Source: Microbacterium keratanolyticum | GTDB taxonomy: Bacteria > Actinomycetota > Actinomycetes > Actinomycetales > Microbacteriaceae | NCBI RefSeq assembly: GCF_016907255.1 | Contig: NZ_JAFBBQ010000001.1 | Location: 2,046,001 to 2,110,000, forward strand | DNA length: 64,000 nt | Direction of reading: 5' to 3' | In this document: positions 23,624-31,654 of the stretch, one piece after another | Layout of the letters: every line of letters starts with the position of its first letter | Position numbering within the stretch: position 1 is the first letter of the stretch | Notes under the pieces: model-generated | Told to the model about the DNA's origin: nothing | Databases searched by the model: none | The model's input: the letters and a program-made list of their open reading frames with translations, nothing else | Position numbers and translations under genes: made by a program

Positions 23624-24691
23624 ATGGCCGACTGGATGCCCGACGTTCTCGGAGACGAGTTCGAACAGCTGACGCTCCCGCTCGGGCAGGACGATGAGGG
23701 GGAGGTCGTCGCGACCCTCGTGCGCGCCCTGCCGCAGCGTTCGTTCTGGAAGCGTCTGCTCGAGGGGCCGCTCCCGCTCGCCGACGTCGATGTGCTCTAC
23801 GTGCACGGGTGGTCCGACTACTTCTTCCAGAAGCGCCTCGCCCGTTTCTGGACGTCCCGAGGAGCCCATTTCTACGCCCTCGACCTGCGCAAGTACGGCC
23901 GCAGCCTGCGTGAGGGGCAGACGCACGGCTTCGTGACGAGCCTCACCACGTATGACGAGGACATCGCCGCGGCCCTGGCTGCGATCGGAATCGAGGTGCC
24001 GCCGAGCGACGGCGTCGAGACGACGGGGGATGCGCGTCCCGCGCGTGCGCGGCGGCTGGTGCTCCTCGGTCATTCCACGGGTGGGCTCACGCTCAGCCTC
24101 TGGGCCGACCGGCATCGCGGCGTCGCGGACGCGCTGGTGCTGAACAGCCCCTGGCTGGAGCTGCAGGTGCCCCGGTTCGCCCGCGAGACGATCGCGCCGT
24201 TCGTGGGTCTGCAGGCGCGCCGGCGTCCACTCGACAGAGCGCCGCAGATCGATCTGGGCTTCTACACCCGCGCGCAGGCGGAAGCCGCGGATCCGCTCGA
24301 TCCCGTCGAGCCGGACCGGCACTGGCGTCCGGAGGTCAGCTGGGATGTGCACGCCGGGTGGCTCCATGCGATCCTCACCGGACACGCGACGGTCGATGCG
24401 GGTCTCGCGATCGACGCCCCCGTGTGCGTGCTGCTGTCTGCGCGATCCACGCTGCCGACCGCCTGGTCGGACGAGCTCACGCGAACAGACAGCGTGCTCA
24501 CGGTCGACAACATCGCGCGCGCAGCCCTCAAGCTGGGATCGTCGGTGACGATCGAGCGCATTCCCGGCGCCCTGCACGACATCTTCCTCTCGCGCCATGA
24601 CGCACGGGAGGACGCCTACCGGCGCCTGGATCGGTGGGTCGCCGGATGGAACGCGGTCGAGACCAGGGAGATCAAAGGTCGCCCTCGCTAG
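23624..24691 (+). CDS. alpha/beta hydrolase (serine aminopeptidase S33-like)
   Basis: This 355-residue cytosolic hydrolase has the nucleophile elbow GHSTGG (Ser151), an Asp-containing strand downstream (VLLSARSTLPTAWSDE) and a late His in GALHDIFLSRHDA, giving a plausible triad. DVDVLYVHGWSDYFFQ supplies the oxyanion-hole HG motif, and the layout is close to monoacylglycerol-lipase-like Hydrolase_4 proteins. The start (MADWMPDV) has TACGCT 6 nt upstream; longer frames run back into the peroxidase gene. The substrate is unknown. Its stop codon TAG is the first half of the yajQ TAGACT element. Confidence 0.9.
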   Translation: MADWMPDVLGDEFEQLTLPLGQDDEGEVVATLVRALPQRSFWKRLLEGPLPLADVDVLYVHGWSDYFFQKRLARFWTSRGAHFYALDLRKYGRSLREGQTHGFVTSLTTYDEDIAAALAAIGIEVPPSDGVETTGDARPARARRLVLLGHSTGGLTLSLWADRHRGVADALVLNSPWLELQVPRFARETIAPFVGLQARRRPLDRAPQIDLGFYTRAQAEAADPLDPVEPDRHWRPEVSWDVHAGWLHAILTGHATVDAGLAIDAPVCVLLSARSTLPTAWSDELTRTDSVLTVDNIARAALKLGSSVTIERIPGALHDIFLSRHDAREDAYRRLDRWVAGWNAVETREIKGRPR

Positions 24692-24694
24692 ACT
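24689..24694 (+). promoter_or_regulatory. -10-like element of yajQ, leaderless type
   Basis: TAGACT overlaps the stop of the hydrolase gene and ends 6 nt before the ATG at 24701. Confidence 0.55.
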
Positions 24695-24700
24695 GGAGGC

Positions 24701-25189
24701 ATGGCTGACTCATCTTTCGACATCGTCTCCAAGGTCGATCACCAGGAAGCGGAAAACGCCCTGAACCAGGCGCACAAGGAGGTCGAGCAGCGCTACGACT
24801 TCAAGGGCACGGGCGCATCGATCAAGTGGAGTGGTGAGCAGATCCTCATCATCGCGAACACGGAAGAGCGCGCGAAGGCGGTGCTCGACGTGTTCCAGTC
24901 GAAGCTCATCAAACGGGGCATCTCACTCAAGAGCCTCGACGCCGGCGAGCCCTTCGCCAGTGGCAAGGAGTTCCGCATCGTCTGCTCCCTGAAGGACGGC
25001 ATCTCCTCGGAGAACGCGAAGAAGGTCAACAAGATCATTCGCGACGAAGGGCCCAAGGGCGTCAAGAGCCAGATTCAGGGGGATGAGCTGCGGGTGCAGT
25101 CGAAGAGCCGTGACGACCTGCAGGCGGTGATCGCGCTGCTCAAGGGCAGCGACCTCGACGTCGATCTGCAATTCGTGAACTACCGCTGA
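24701..25189 (+). CDS. YajQ family nucleotide-binding protein
   Basis: This 162-residue protein spans the whole YajQ family: [34 protein letters not shown], an acidic/Lys middle, and [12 protein letters not shown] at the end. Family members bind cyclic di-GMP in some proteobacteria and nucleic acids or tRNA in others; its role in actinobacteria is not established. TAGACT 6 nt upstream of the ATG supports a leaderless start. A long hairpin follows the gene. Confidence 0.94.
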   Translation: MADSSFDIVSKVDHQEAENALNQAHKEVEQRYDFKGTGASIKWSGEQILIIANTEERAKAVLDVFQSKLIKRGISLKSLDAGEPFASGKEFRIVCSLKDGISSENAKKVNKIIRDEGPKGVKSQIQGDELRVQSKSRDDLQAVIALLKGSDLDVDLQFVNYR

Positions 25190-25194
25190 AATTC

Positions 25195-25254
25195 GCGGGC
25201 CTTCACGGCACCTGCTGGCCACGGCCACGGGTGCCGTTCCCCATTGAGGCCCGC
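25195..25254 (+). terminator. terminator-like hairpin after yajQ
   Basis: Outer arms GCGGGCCT (25195-25202) and AGGCCCGC (25247-25254) enclose an inner CGGCAC/GTGCCG stem. No clear T tract follows. Confidence 0.55.
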
Positions 25255-25290
25255 TCAACATATTGGTTTGCCCCAGATCGTTCGAGGCTC

Positions 25291-25320
25291 TTGAGAATCG
25301 GGCGATCGGCGTGGTGTAGT
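25291..25320 (+). promoter_or_regulatory. candidate promoter of the GntR/beta-mannosidase operon
   Basis: TTGAGA (25291-25296), an 18-nt spacer and TGTAGT (25315-25320) lie 47 nt upstream of the regulator ATG. The GATCG repeats around it (25277 and 25303) may be an operator. Confidence 0.45.
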
Positions 25321-25367
25321 TGTCCTCCTGGGCACGACGCTGGGCATGACTTGGGGGTGCAAGGACT

Positions 25368-25997
25368 ATGGATATCGCCGAAGGAACGCCGGGCGGCAAG
25401 AAGCTCCTGGCCGACGAGGTCTTCGACCGACTCGCGCATTCGATCATCGACGGAACGCTGCAGGCGGGTGAGCGCATCCGCGATGCCGAACTCGCAGCGA
25501 GTTTCAACATGTCGCGCATGCCTATTCGTGAGGCGCTTCAGCGCCTGGAGCGCATCGGCATGGTGGTGATGTACCCGAGCCGTTTCACGCAGGTGACCGA
25601 GGTCACGCCGGAGGTGTCGGATGCTTCGCTGGAGTTCGCCGGCTACCTCTCTGGTTCGGTCGCGCACATGAGCGTGCCGAAGCTGACGAGCACGGAGCGC
25701 GAACATGCAGCGAGTCTCGTCGACGCCATGATCTCGAGCATCGGGAATGCGAAGGAGACGTCGAACGCGCGATGGGCCATGTTCGACTATCTGGGGGCCC
25801 GCACGGGCAATCCACTTGTGCGCTCGGTGCAGCTGGAGTACGGCATCGCCATGTTCCGAAACCTCAGCGAGTGGCATCTGACCGATGAGCAGTGCGCACG
25901 AATGCGCGAGGTCACCGAGGAGTTCCGTGCGGCGCTGCTCGCAGGCGACGCCGCGGCAGCGGAGCGGACGGCACGCGCCATGCATCTCGTCGATTGA
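25368..25997 (+). CDS. GntR family transcriptional regulator of the beta-mannosidase operon
   Basis: This 209-residue regulator has a GntR winged helix at residues about 18-75 (GERIRDAELAASFNMSRMPIREAL, the canonical FadR/GntR helix-turn-helix pattern) and an all-helical FCD-like C-terminal domain, shorter than usual. GGGGGTGCAAGG lies before the ATG. Its TGA overlaps the ATG of the beta-mannosidase gene, so the regulator and enzyme are co-translated. It probably responds to a sugar or sugar acid released from mannan (inference). Confidence 0.9.
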   Translation: MDIAEGTPGGKKLLADEVFDRLAHSIIDGTLQAGERIRDAELAASFNMSRMPIREALQRLERIGMVVMYPSRFTQVTEVTPEVSDASLEFAGYLSGSVAHMSVPKLTSTEREHAASLVDAMISSIGNAKETSNARWAMFDYLGARTGNPLVRSVQLEYGIAMFRNLSEWHLTDEQCARMREVTEEFRAALLAGDAAAAERTARAMHLVD

Positions 25998-28510
25998 TGC
26001 ACTCCACTTCGCTCGACTCTGATTCCGGCACGACGTGGACGCTCCACCCCGTGCGTCTTGCGGAGGGCGCGCCGGTCCTTCCGGACACGATCGGCGCAAC
26101 GGTGCCCGGGGTCGTGCACACCGATCTGCTCGACGCCGCGCTCATCGTCGACCCATATCTGGGCATGAACGAGCAGGTCGATGCCTGGATCGGCCATTCC
26201 GAGTGGGCGTACCGCGCCCGGATCGCGGCTCCGGCGGATGACGCCGCCGCCGAGCACATCGAACTCGTCTTCGACGGTCTCGACACGATCGCGACCGTGA
26301 GCCTGGACGGCGTGGAACTCGGGCGCACGCGCAATCAGCACCGCACGTACCGCTTCGACGTCACGGACGCCCTGCGTGCGGCCGGCGTCGCAGGGGCCGA
26401 GCTGGAGGTGCGCTTCGATGACGTGTGGGCGCACGCCGAAGCTCTGCGCGACGAACTGGGCGATCGTCCCAACGACTACCCGACTCCGGGCAACTTCGTG
26501 CGCAAGATGGCGGCCAACTTCGGATGGGACTGGGGACCGCAGCTCGTCACCGCCGGCATCTGGCGCACCGTGCGGCTGGAGAGCTGGAGCGGTGCGCGGC
26601 TGATGAGCGTTGTGCCGCAGGTCACGGTCGACGACGAAGGCGCGGGCCTCGTGCAGGTCACCGCGGTCGTGAATGCCACGACCCCTGCTGTGCGCACCGT
26701 CCGCATCGCCGTCGGCGACCTGTTCGCAGAAGTTCCGGTGGAGACATCCGGAACCACCACGGCCACGCTCCGCGTGCCGGAGATCGAGCGCTGGTGGCCC
26801 CGCGGAATGGGCGCGCAGAGACGCTACGACCTCGATGTCACGTTGCGTGAGGCCGCAGACGTGCTCGACGTCCGCAGTCGCAAGATCGGCTTCCGCACCG
26901 TCGCGCTCGATACGACACCGGATGCCCACGGCACGCCGTTCACCTTCCTCATCAACGGCACGCCGGTGTTCATCCGCGGGGCGAACTGGATCCCCGAGGA
27001 CTGCTTCCCCTCGCGGGTGACCCGTGAGCGCTACCGCGCGCGCCTGACCGACGCCGTCGATGCCAACCTCAACATGATCCGCGTGTGGGGCGGTGGGATC
27101 TACGAGTCGTTCGACTTCTACGATCTCTGCGATGAGCTGGGCCTGTTGTCCTGGCAGGATTTCCTCTTCGCATGCGCGACCTATCCCGAGGAGCAGCCCC
27201 TCGCCGGTGAGATCGAGGCGGAGGCTCGCGACAACGTGGCGCGTCTCGCCGGTCACCCGAGTCTGGTGATCTGGAACGGCAACAACGAGAACATCTGGGC
27301 CTGGCATGACTGGGGTTGGCAGGCGAAGCTCGAGGCAGCCCCCGGCGGCAAGAGCTGGGGTCTCGGGTACTACACCGACCTCCTGCCCGAAATCGTCGCC
27401 GAGATCGATCCCTCCGTGCCGTACTGGGAGGGCAGCCCCTACTCGGGTGTCGCCGACATCCATCCGAACGATCCGGCGCACGGCAACATGCACATCTGGG
27501 ACACCTGGAATCGCGTGGACTACCGGCACTACGCCGACTACCGCCCGCGGTTCGCCTCGGAGTTCGGGTTCCAGGGACCGGCGACCTGGTCGACGATTCA
27601 GCATGCGATCGCGGACGAGCCGCAGCATCCGGACTCCCCGGCGATGCTGCTGCACCAGAAAGCGGGCGACGGCAACGCCAAGATCATCCGCGGGATGCTG
27701 CCGCACCTGCCGACTCCCGCGCGCACGGCCGACGGTCACTATGACCTGGAGCAGTGGCACTATCTGGCTCAGCTCAACCAGGCGCGGGCCGTGGCCTTCG
27801 GCACGGGGTACTGGCGGACGCTGCGCCCGCTGTGCATGGGGACCATCATGTGGCAGCTCAACGACTGCTGGCCGGTGACGTCCTGGTCGATGGTCGACGG
27901 CTACGGTCGACGCAAGCCGCTGTGGCACGCGGTGCGTCGCGTCAACGCCGAGCGCTTCGCGCTCATCCGCCGCGGGGAGACCGGGCTCGTGCTGCACCTC
28001 GTGAACGACGGTGTGACTTCCTGGCGGGCCGCAGGAGTCGTGCAGACCCAGGACTTCGGCGGGGGAGTGCACGCGGAACAGGAGATCGACGTCATCGTCG
28101 CACCGCTCTCGTCGTTGCGCGTCGACCTCTCCCGCGGGGTGTCGACCGTCCGCGACACCGGACATCAGGTCGTCGTCGCCCGTCTCGACGGGCTGCTCGA
28201 CGACCGCCCCGTCGTGTTCCTGTACGCGGAAGACCTCGACCTCGCACTGCAGGACGCGCCCGTCGACGTCCAAGTGGGCACCTGGGTCGACGGCGTGCAG
28301 CCGGTCACTCTCACGGCGCAGACGTTCACCCGTGGCGCTTCGCTGTTCCCGGATCGCCTCGACGCAGCCGCCTGGGTCTCCGACGTCGACCTCGATCTCT
28401 TCGCCGGGGAACCGGTCACCGTGCAGGTGCACGCGGATACCCCGCTCGATGCGGCGGCACTCGCCTCGACGCTGCGCACCCTCAACACTCTGGTGCGGGC
28501 CGCGCGCTGA
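25997..28510 (+). CDS. GH2 family beta-mannosidase
   Basis: This 837-residue enzyme is a glycoside hydrolase family 2 beta-mannosidase that trims terminal beta-mannose from mannooligosaccharides. It has an N-terminal galactose-binding-like beta domain (VPGVVHTDLLDAALI, YPTPGNFVRKMAANFGWDWG), an Ig-like domain, and a TIM barrel. The acid/base Glu431 is in VIWNGNNENIW and the nucleophile Glu522 in FASEFGFQGP; GANWIPED and IRVWGGGIYE are typical of the family. No signal peptide, so it is cytosolic. The start at 25997 follows the GntR stop in TGATG. No transporter adjoins it. Confidence 0.94.
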   Translation: MHSTSLDSDSGTTWTLHPVRLAEGAPVLPDTIGATVPGVVHTDLLDAALIVDPYLGMNEQVDAWIGHSEWAYRARIAAPADDAAAEHIELVFDGLDTIATVSLDGVELGRTRNQHRTYRFDVTDALRAAGVAGAELEVRFDDVWAHAEALRDELGDRPNDYPTPGNFVRKMAANFGWDWGPQLVTAGIWRTVRLESWSGARLMSVVPQVTVDDEGAGLVQVTAVVNATTPAVRTVRIAVGDLFAEVPVETSGTTTATLRVPEIERWWPRGMGAQRRYDLDVTLREAADVLDVRSRKIGFRTVALDTTPDAHGTPFTFLINGTPVFIRGANWIPEDCFPSRVTRERYRARLTDAVDANLNMIRVWGGGIYESFDFYDLCDELGLLSWQDFLFACATYPEEQPLAGEIEAEARDNVARLAGHPSLVIWNGNNENIWAWHDWGWQAKLEAAPGGKSWGLGYYTDLLPEIVAEIDPSVPYWEGSPYSGVADIHPNDPAHGNMHIWDTWNRVDYRHYADYRPRFASEFGFQGPATWSTIQHAIADEPQHPDSPAMLLHQKAGDGNAKIIRGMLPHLPTPARTADGHYDLEQWHYLAQLNQARAVAFGTGYWRTLRPLCMGTIMWQLNDCWPVTSWSMVDGYGRRKPLWHAVRRVNAERFALIRRGETGLVLHLVNDGVTSWRAAGVVQTQDFGGGVHAEQEIDVIVAPLSSLRVDLSRGVSTVRDTGHQVVVARLDGLLDDRPVVFLYAEDLDLALQDAPVDVQVGTWVDGVQPVTLTAQTFTRGASLFPDRLDAAAWVSDVDLDLFAGEPVTVQVHADTPLDAAALASTLRTLNTLVRAAR

Positions 28511-28555
28511 CCGCCGGATGCCCGCGCGCCTCGCCGTGGGCGGGTATCTGCGAGC

Positions 28556-28561
28556 TACCGT
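28556..28561 (+). promoter_or_regulatory. -10-like element, leaderless type
   Basis: TACCGT ends 6 nt before the ATG at 28568. Confidence 0.4.
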
Positions 28562-28567
28562 GAGGGC

Positions 28568-28720
28568 ATGGCACGGATTGCGGGGCGAAACACGGCGATG
28601 GCCTGGACCGCCGGAGTCATCTGCATCGGGGTGGTCGCAGCACTCTTCGTCCTCGCTGCCCCTCTCGCTCCCGTTCTCGCGCAGTTCGCCGGAGACCTCC
28701 TGCGGTCGGTGACCGGCTGA
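28568..28720 (+). CDS. small single-pass membrane protein
   Basis: A 50-residue frame (MARIAGRNTAMAWTAG, then a hydrophobic stretch and DLLRSVTG) has a basic N-terminus and one long membrane helix, perhaps broken by Pro. Its TACCGT element is exactly 6 nt upstream, as for established genes here, and its third positions are GC-rich. It lies between the beta-mannosidase and a larger membrane protein. The function is unknown. Its small size is the main doubt. Confidence 0.6.
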   Translation: MARIAGRNTAMAWTAGVICIGVVAALFVLAAPLAPVLAQFAGDLLRSVTG

Positions 28721-28833
28721 GCGCACGGAGTTCTGATCTCGCGCGGCATCCGGTGTTTTCCGGCACGCCTCACGGGCGCAGGCCTCCGCGCGGAATACTC
28801 TCTGTGTGCACACATCCGAGGTGAGGAGCACTC

Positions 28834-29835
28834 ATGAGCGAGCCCCAGGTTCCCCAGTCGTCAGACAAGGACGAGGTGAACGAGGTCGTCGACAGCGCCA
28901 ACGCCGCGCTGGCTGACGCCGAGGCAGCGCGTGCCACCGGTGCAGACGCCGCTGCTGTGAGCGACGAGCCCGTCGGAGACGCCACCGCCCCGGACCCCAA
29001 GGCCGAAGCCAAGGCATCCGGTGTCGACGCCGATCTCGCCGCCTTCGAAGAGGCCGAGCGCGCGTTCCCCGGCACCTTCGGCGGAACCTTCACGCCTCCG
29101 CCGCCCGCGGTCGAGACGCCCGCATCGGCGCCTGCCGCGGCCGACGCCGCCGATGATGTGGCCGTCGCGGCGACCGCAGCGACCGTCGCCTATGCGGCAA
29201 CGGCGAACACGGCTGACGTCACCGAGACGCGGATCGTGGCACCGGAGCCCGTCTTCGTTCCGCCCGCACAGCCGCAGCCCATCTTCGTGCAGGCGCCGGA
29301 GGCCCCGCGTGAGCGTGGCAACCGTGGCACCATCGCCGGCATCGGCCTTCTCGCCGCGCTCAGCTTCGCCGTGCTTCTGCTCGGCACCGCTCTGGGCCTC
29401 GGCGCCCTGACGGGTGAGGTCTCGTTCGAGAACATCGGCACCGCCGTGCTCGCGACGATCAGCGGCGTGGAGTTCTGGACGACCGTCGTCGTCTTCTATC
29501 TCGTCTTCTGCATCCTCGGCGCGATCATCAACCGCGGACGCTGGGGTCACTGGGTGATCTGGGGCCTCGTCGTCGGCCTCGGGGCCTACGGTGGCTACCT
29601 GCTCGGTGCCCTGCTCGCCGCGCCGTTCTGGACGCTCACTGCCAGCCAGGGCTCCGCGCTCCTCGCCGAGCACCTGTTCGCTCCACTCGCGCTCGCCTCC
29701 TTCGTGTTCGGACGAGAGCTGACGATCTGGTTCGGCGCGTGGGCGGCCCGCAGCGGCGCACGCAAGACGGTGTTGAACGCGGAGGCGCAGCGCGAATACG
29801 AGCGTACGCTGGAGGCAGGGCCTCAGCTTCCCTAG
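28834..29835 (+). CDS. membrane protein with a long Ala/Asp-rich cytoplasmic N-terminus
   Basis: The first ~150 of its 333 residues are low-complexity Ala, Asp, Glu and Pro (DAEAARATGADAAAVSDE and similar), probably disordered. Four membrane helices follow at about 168-190, 210-232, 238-262 and 275-295. The C-terminus is cytoplasmic and charged. GAGGAG precedes the ATG. A weak TACTCT at about 28796 could be its -10. A two-gene run with the next membrane protein is likely. No family is recognised. Confidence 0.82.
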   Translation: MSEPQVPQSSDKDEVNEVVDSANAALADAEAARATGADAAAVSDEPVGDATAPDPKAEAKASGVDADLAAFEEAERAFPGTFGGTFTPPPPAVETPASAPAAADAADDVAVAATAATVAYAATANTADVTETRIVAPEPVFVPPAQPQPIFVQAPEAPRERGNRGTIAGIGLLAALSFAVLLLGTALGLGALTGEVSFENIGTAVLATISGVEFWTTVVVFYLVFCILGAIINRGRWGHWVIWGLVVGLGAYGGYLLGALLAAPFWTLTASQGSALLAEHLFAPLALASFVFGRELTIWFGAWAARSGARKTVLNAEAQREYERTLEAGPQLP

Positions 29836-29877
29836 CGAACTCCACGGGGCCTGAACGCTTCTCGCATCGAGGTCACC

Positions 29878-30372
29878 GTGAATGCTTCATCGCCCAACCC
29901 CCGCGGCCCCGGGTCTGCGGGGGTTTCGGCTGTCCTGGCGCTGGTGCTCGCGATCATCTCTTTCTTCGCATTGACGATCGGCGGTCTCGGATTCCTGAGC
30001 CTGCTCACCGAGACCGACATCATCAGCGTGCCGGGGCTGGGGCAGCTTCCGGGCGTCATCGGCATGGTGAGCGCGGTCGCCGTGTTCGCTCTCCTGCTCG
30101 GAGTCGTCCTGCGTGCCGCCCATCCTTCGTACTTCGCGAGCATCGGGGTCGCCCTCGCGACCGCACTGGTGCACCTCGGCGCGGTCTGGATCACCGCATC
30201 CGGCACCGGTGACGGCCCGGTCTCGGCGGGGACGGCCGTCGGTCAGCTCGTCCTCGGCGGGGCCAGCGCGCTCATCGCCGCGTCTGCGCTGATCGCCGCC
30301 TGGGGTGGAATCGCGCTGCGGCGAACGCGGGCGCAGCATCCGCAATGGCCGTGGGAGAAGCGCGGCGAGTAG
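29878..30372 (+). CDS. four-helix membrane protein, unknown
   Basis: This 164-residue protein has four hydrophobic segments (residues about 18-40, 52-76, 82-105, 118-145), short polar loops, and a basic C-terminus (RRTRAQHPQWPWEKRGE). GAGGTCACC precedes the GTG start, which lies 42 nt after the previous gene. The strand and spacing suggest an operon with that gene. No motif is recognised, and a terminator hairpin follows 8 nt after its stop. Confidence 0.78.
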   Translation: MNASSPNPRGPGSAGVSAVLALVLAIISFFALTIGGLGFLSLLTETDIISVPGLGQLPGVIGMVSAVAVFALLLGVVLRAAHPSYFASIGVALATALVHLGAVWITASGTGDGPVSAGTAVGQLVLGGASALIAASALIAAWGGIALRRTRAQHPQWPWEKRGE

Positions 30373-30379
30373 TCGAAGA

Positions 30380-30399
30380 CGGATGCTGTGGAGCATCCG
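30380..30399 (+). terminator. terminator hairpin
   Basis: CGGATGCT-GTGG-AGCATCCG, extended outward by GAAGA/TCTTC, then CCTCTTCC. Confidence 0.6.
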
Positions 30400-30440
30400 C
30401 CTCTTCCGCGTCGAAGTGCCGCACCACGGGCGCAGCGTCG

Positions 30441-30446
30441 TACGCT
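30441..30446 (+). promoter_or_regulatory. -10-like element, leaderless type
   Basis: TACGCT ends 6 nt before the GTG at 30453. Confidence 0.5.
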
Positions 30447-30452
30447 AACCAC

Positions 30453-31100
30453 GTGGAGCGTTCACTGGAGACGCAGGTCAGCCTGGCCGTCGAGGCCTGG
30501 CTGCGATGGGTGCCGCGCTGGGAGCCGGCAACCCATCGCGGTCGCGTCGCGCCCTGTCGGCGCTGTCTCGGATCTCCCATCCTCGCCGCCGCCGGGATCG
30601 GGGCCAACGTTCCGCACGGGGTGCAGCATGGGCTCTCCACGCGAATCAAGGCGATTGTGGATGCGGCTGTCGCCGCATACACCGCCGTGAACCTGCCCAT
30701 GCTGCAGGCCGAGCTCGATCAGCAGTCCGCCCGGAACCGTGCCCGTGCCTACCGGCCGGCCGAAGACCTGGCCCCGGAGTTCGAGGGCATGCCGTTGGAC
30801 CCGGAGCCCGTGCCCGGTGCGCCCTTCCTCTTCACCCTCGCGGGACTCGCCGACGAGGCATCCGCGGTGCTGCCGCCGCTGCCGCCACTGAGCGACGAGG
30901 CGAAAGCCGCGCTGCGACGCGAGGTGGCGCTTGCGGACGAGTACGCGAACATGATCGGTCGGGAGATCTGCGGACTGCTCCTGCGGCATCGGCTCGCCGT
31001 GCAGTCGGCGATCTCGCAGTATGTCGAGCCGCAGATCGAGGCGATGCTCGCCGAGCTCACCGAATCACTCGACTCGCCCTTCGACCCCGATAGCCTCTGA
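30453..31100 (+). CDS. conserved actinobacterial hypothetical protein
   Basis: This 215-residue soluble protein has no signal peptide. Its N-terminus (VAVEAWLRWVPRWEPATHRGRVAPCRRCLG) contains a CxxC pair that could bind zinc. The C-terminal third is long and helical (EAKAALRREVALADEYANMIGREICGLLLRHR). Homologs are sometimes labelled spermidine/putrescine ABC binding proteins; nothing in the sequence supports that (no signal, no binding fold). The GTG start has TACGCT 6 nt ahead. It converges on the META lipoprotein with 4 nt between stops. Confidence 0.75.
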   Translation: MERSLETQVSLAVEAWLRWVPRWEPATHRGRVAPCRRCLGSPILAAAGIGANVPHGVQHGLSTRIKAIVDAAVAAYTAVNLPMLQAELDQQSARNRARAYRPAEDLAPEFEGMPLDPEPVPGAPFLFTLAGLADEASAVLPPLPPLSDEAKAALRREVALADEYANMIGREICGLLLRHRLAVQSAISQYVEPQIEAMLAELTESLDSPFDPDSL

Positions 31101-31104
31101 ACCG

Positions 31105-31518
31105 CTACTTGCTCTCGTCGAGGATTCCGAGGGGGTCGCCCTCCAGGTCGTAGACCCGCAGAGTGCCGTCGACGATCTCGGCCGATCCGGCGTTGCGCAA
31201 CCATGTGTCCACGCCCATGCACGCCTTCAGTGTGCCGAACCCGAGCTCGAGCTGAATCGCGTCGCCCTCGCGGGTGTACGTGCCGCCGAACGCGTTGCAC
31301 CCGTCGAAGCCCCCGAGGGTGCCATCGGAATACAGTGCGAGGGTCGGCTCGCCGGGCTGCGCGCTGGACCACGTCGCGGTGGCCGTCGGCGTGGGCGAAG
31401 GCGCGGCGGACGGGGGAGCGGAGGATTCCCCCGGACTGGCCGGTGCAGCAGTCGCGCAGCCTGCCAAGAGCAGCACGCCGGCTGCGGCGAACGTGGCGAA
31501 GACGGTGGAAGCGCGCAT
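31105..31518 (-). CDS. META-domain lipoprotein
   Basis: This protein has a lipoprotein signal (lipobox LAGC), a Pro/Ser/Thr linker and a short META domain with the hallmark GFDGCNAFGGTYT and a second Cys in LKACMGV that can form its disulfide. META domains occur in HslJ-like envelope stress proteins. The start used here (MRASTVF) gives 137 residues and has AAAGGCAGG 8 nt upstream. An ATG 30 nt further upstream (31548) is an alternative, giving 147 residues. It is divergent from the protease gene. Confidence 0.8.
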   Translation of the reverse strand: MRASTVFATFAAAGVLLLAGCATAAPASPGESSAPPSAAPSPTPTATATWSSAQPGEPTLALYSDGTLGGFDGCNAFGGTYTREGDAIQLELGFGTLKACMGVDTWLRNAGSAEIVDGTLRVYDLEGDPLGILDESK

Positions 31519-31654
31519 GATCGGTGCCTGCCTTTGGAGTTTCGTCATTGTGCCTCGAATCTATTCCCTTGCCTCCGGTATACGCGATATGTTGGCGACG
31601 TCGTGTGTGAAAACGCCACGAAGATGTTCAAGTCAACGGTGGGGAACAGGGTCT

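Noticed and set aside
25787..28831. A 1014-codon open frame on the minus strand.
   Set aside because: It lies opposite the beta-mannosidase and GntR genes, both with complete family motifs. The antisense product is compositionally biased.
30453..31100. Label of spermidine/putrescine transporter binding protein.
   Set aside because: There is no signal peptide, lipobox or binding-protein fold pattern, and no transporter genes nearby. It is kept as hypothetical.
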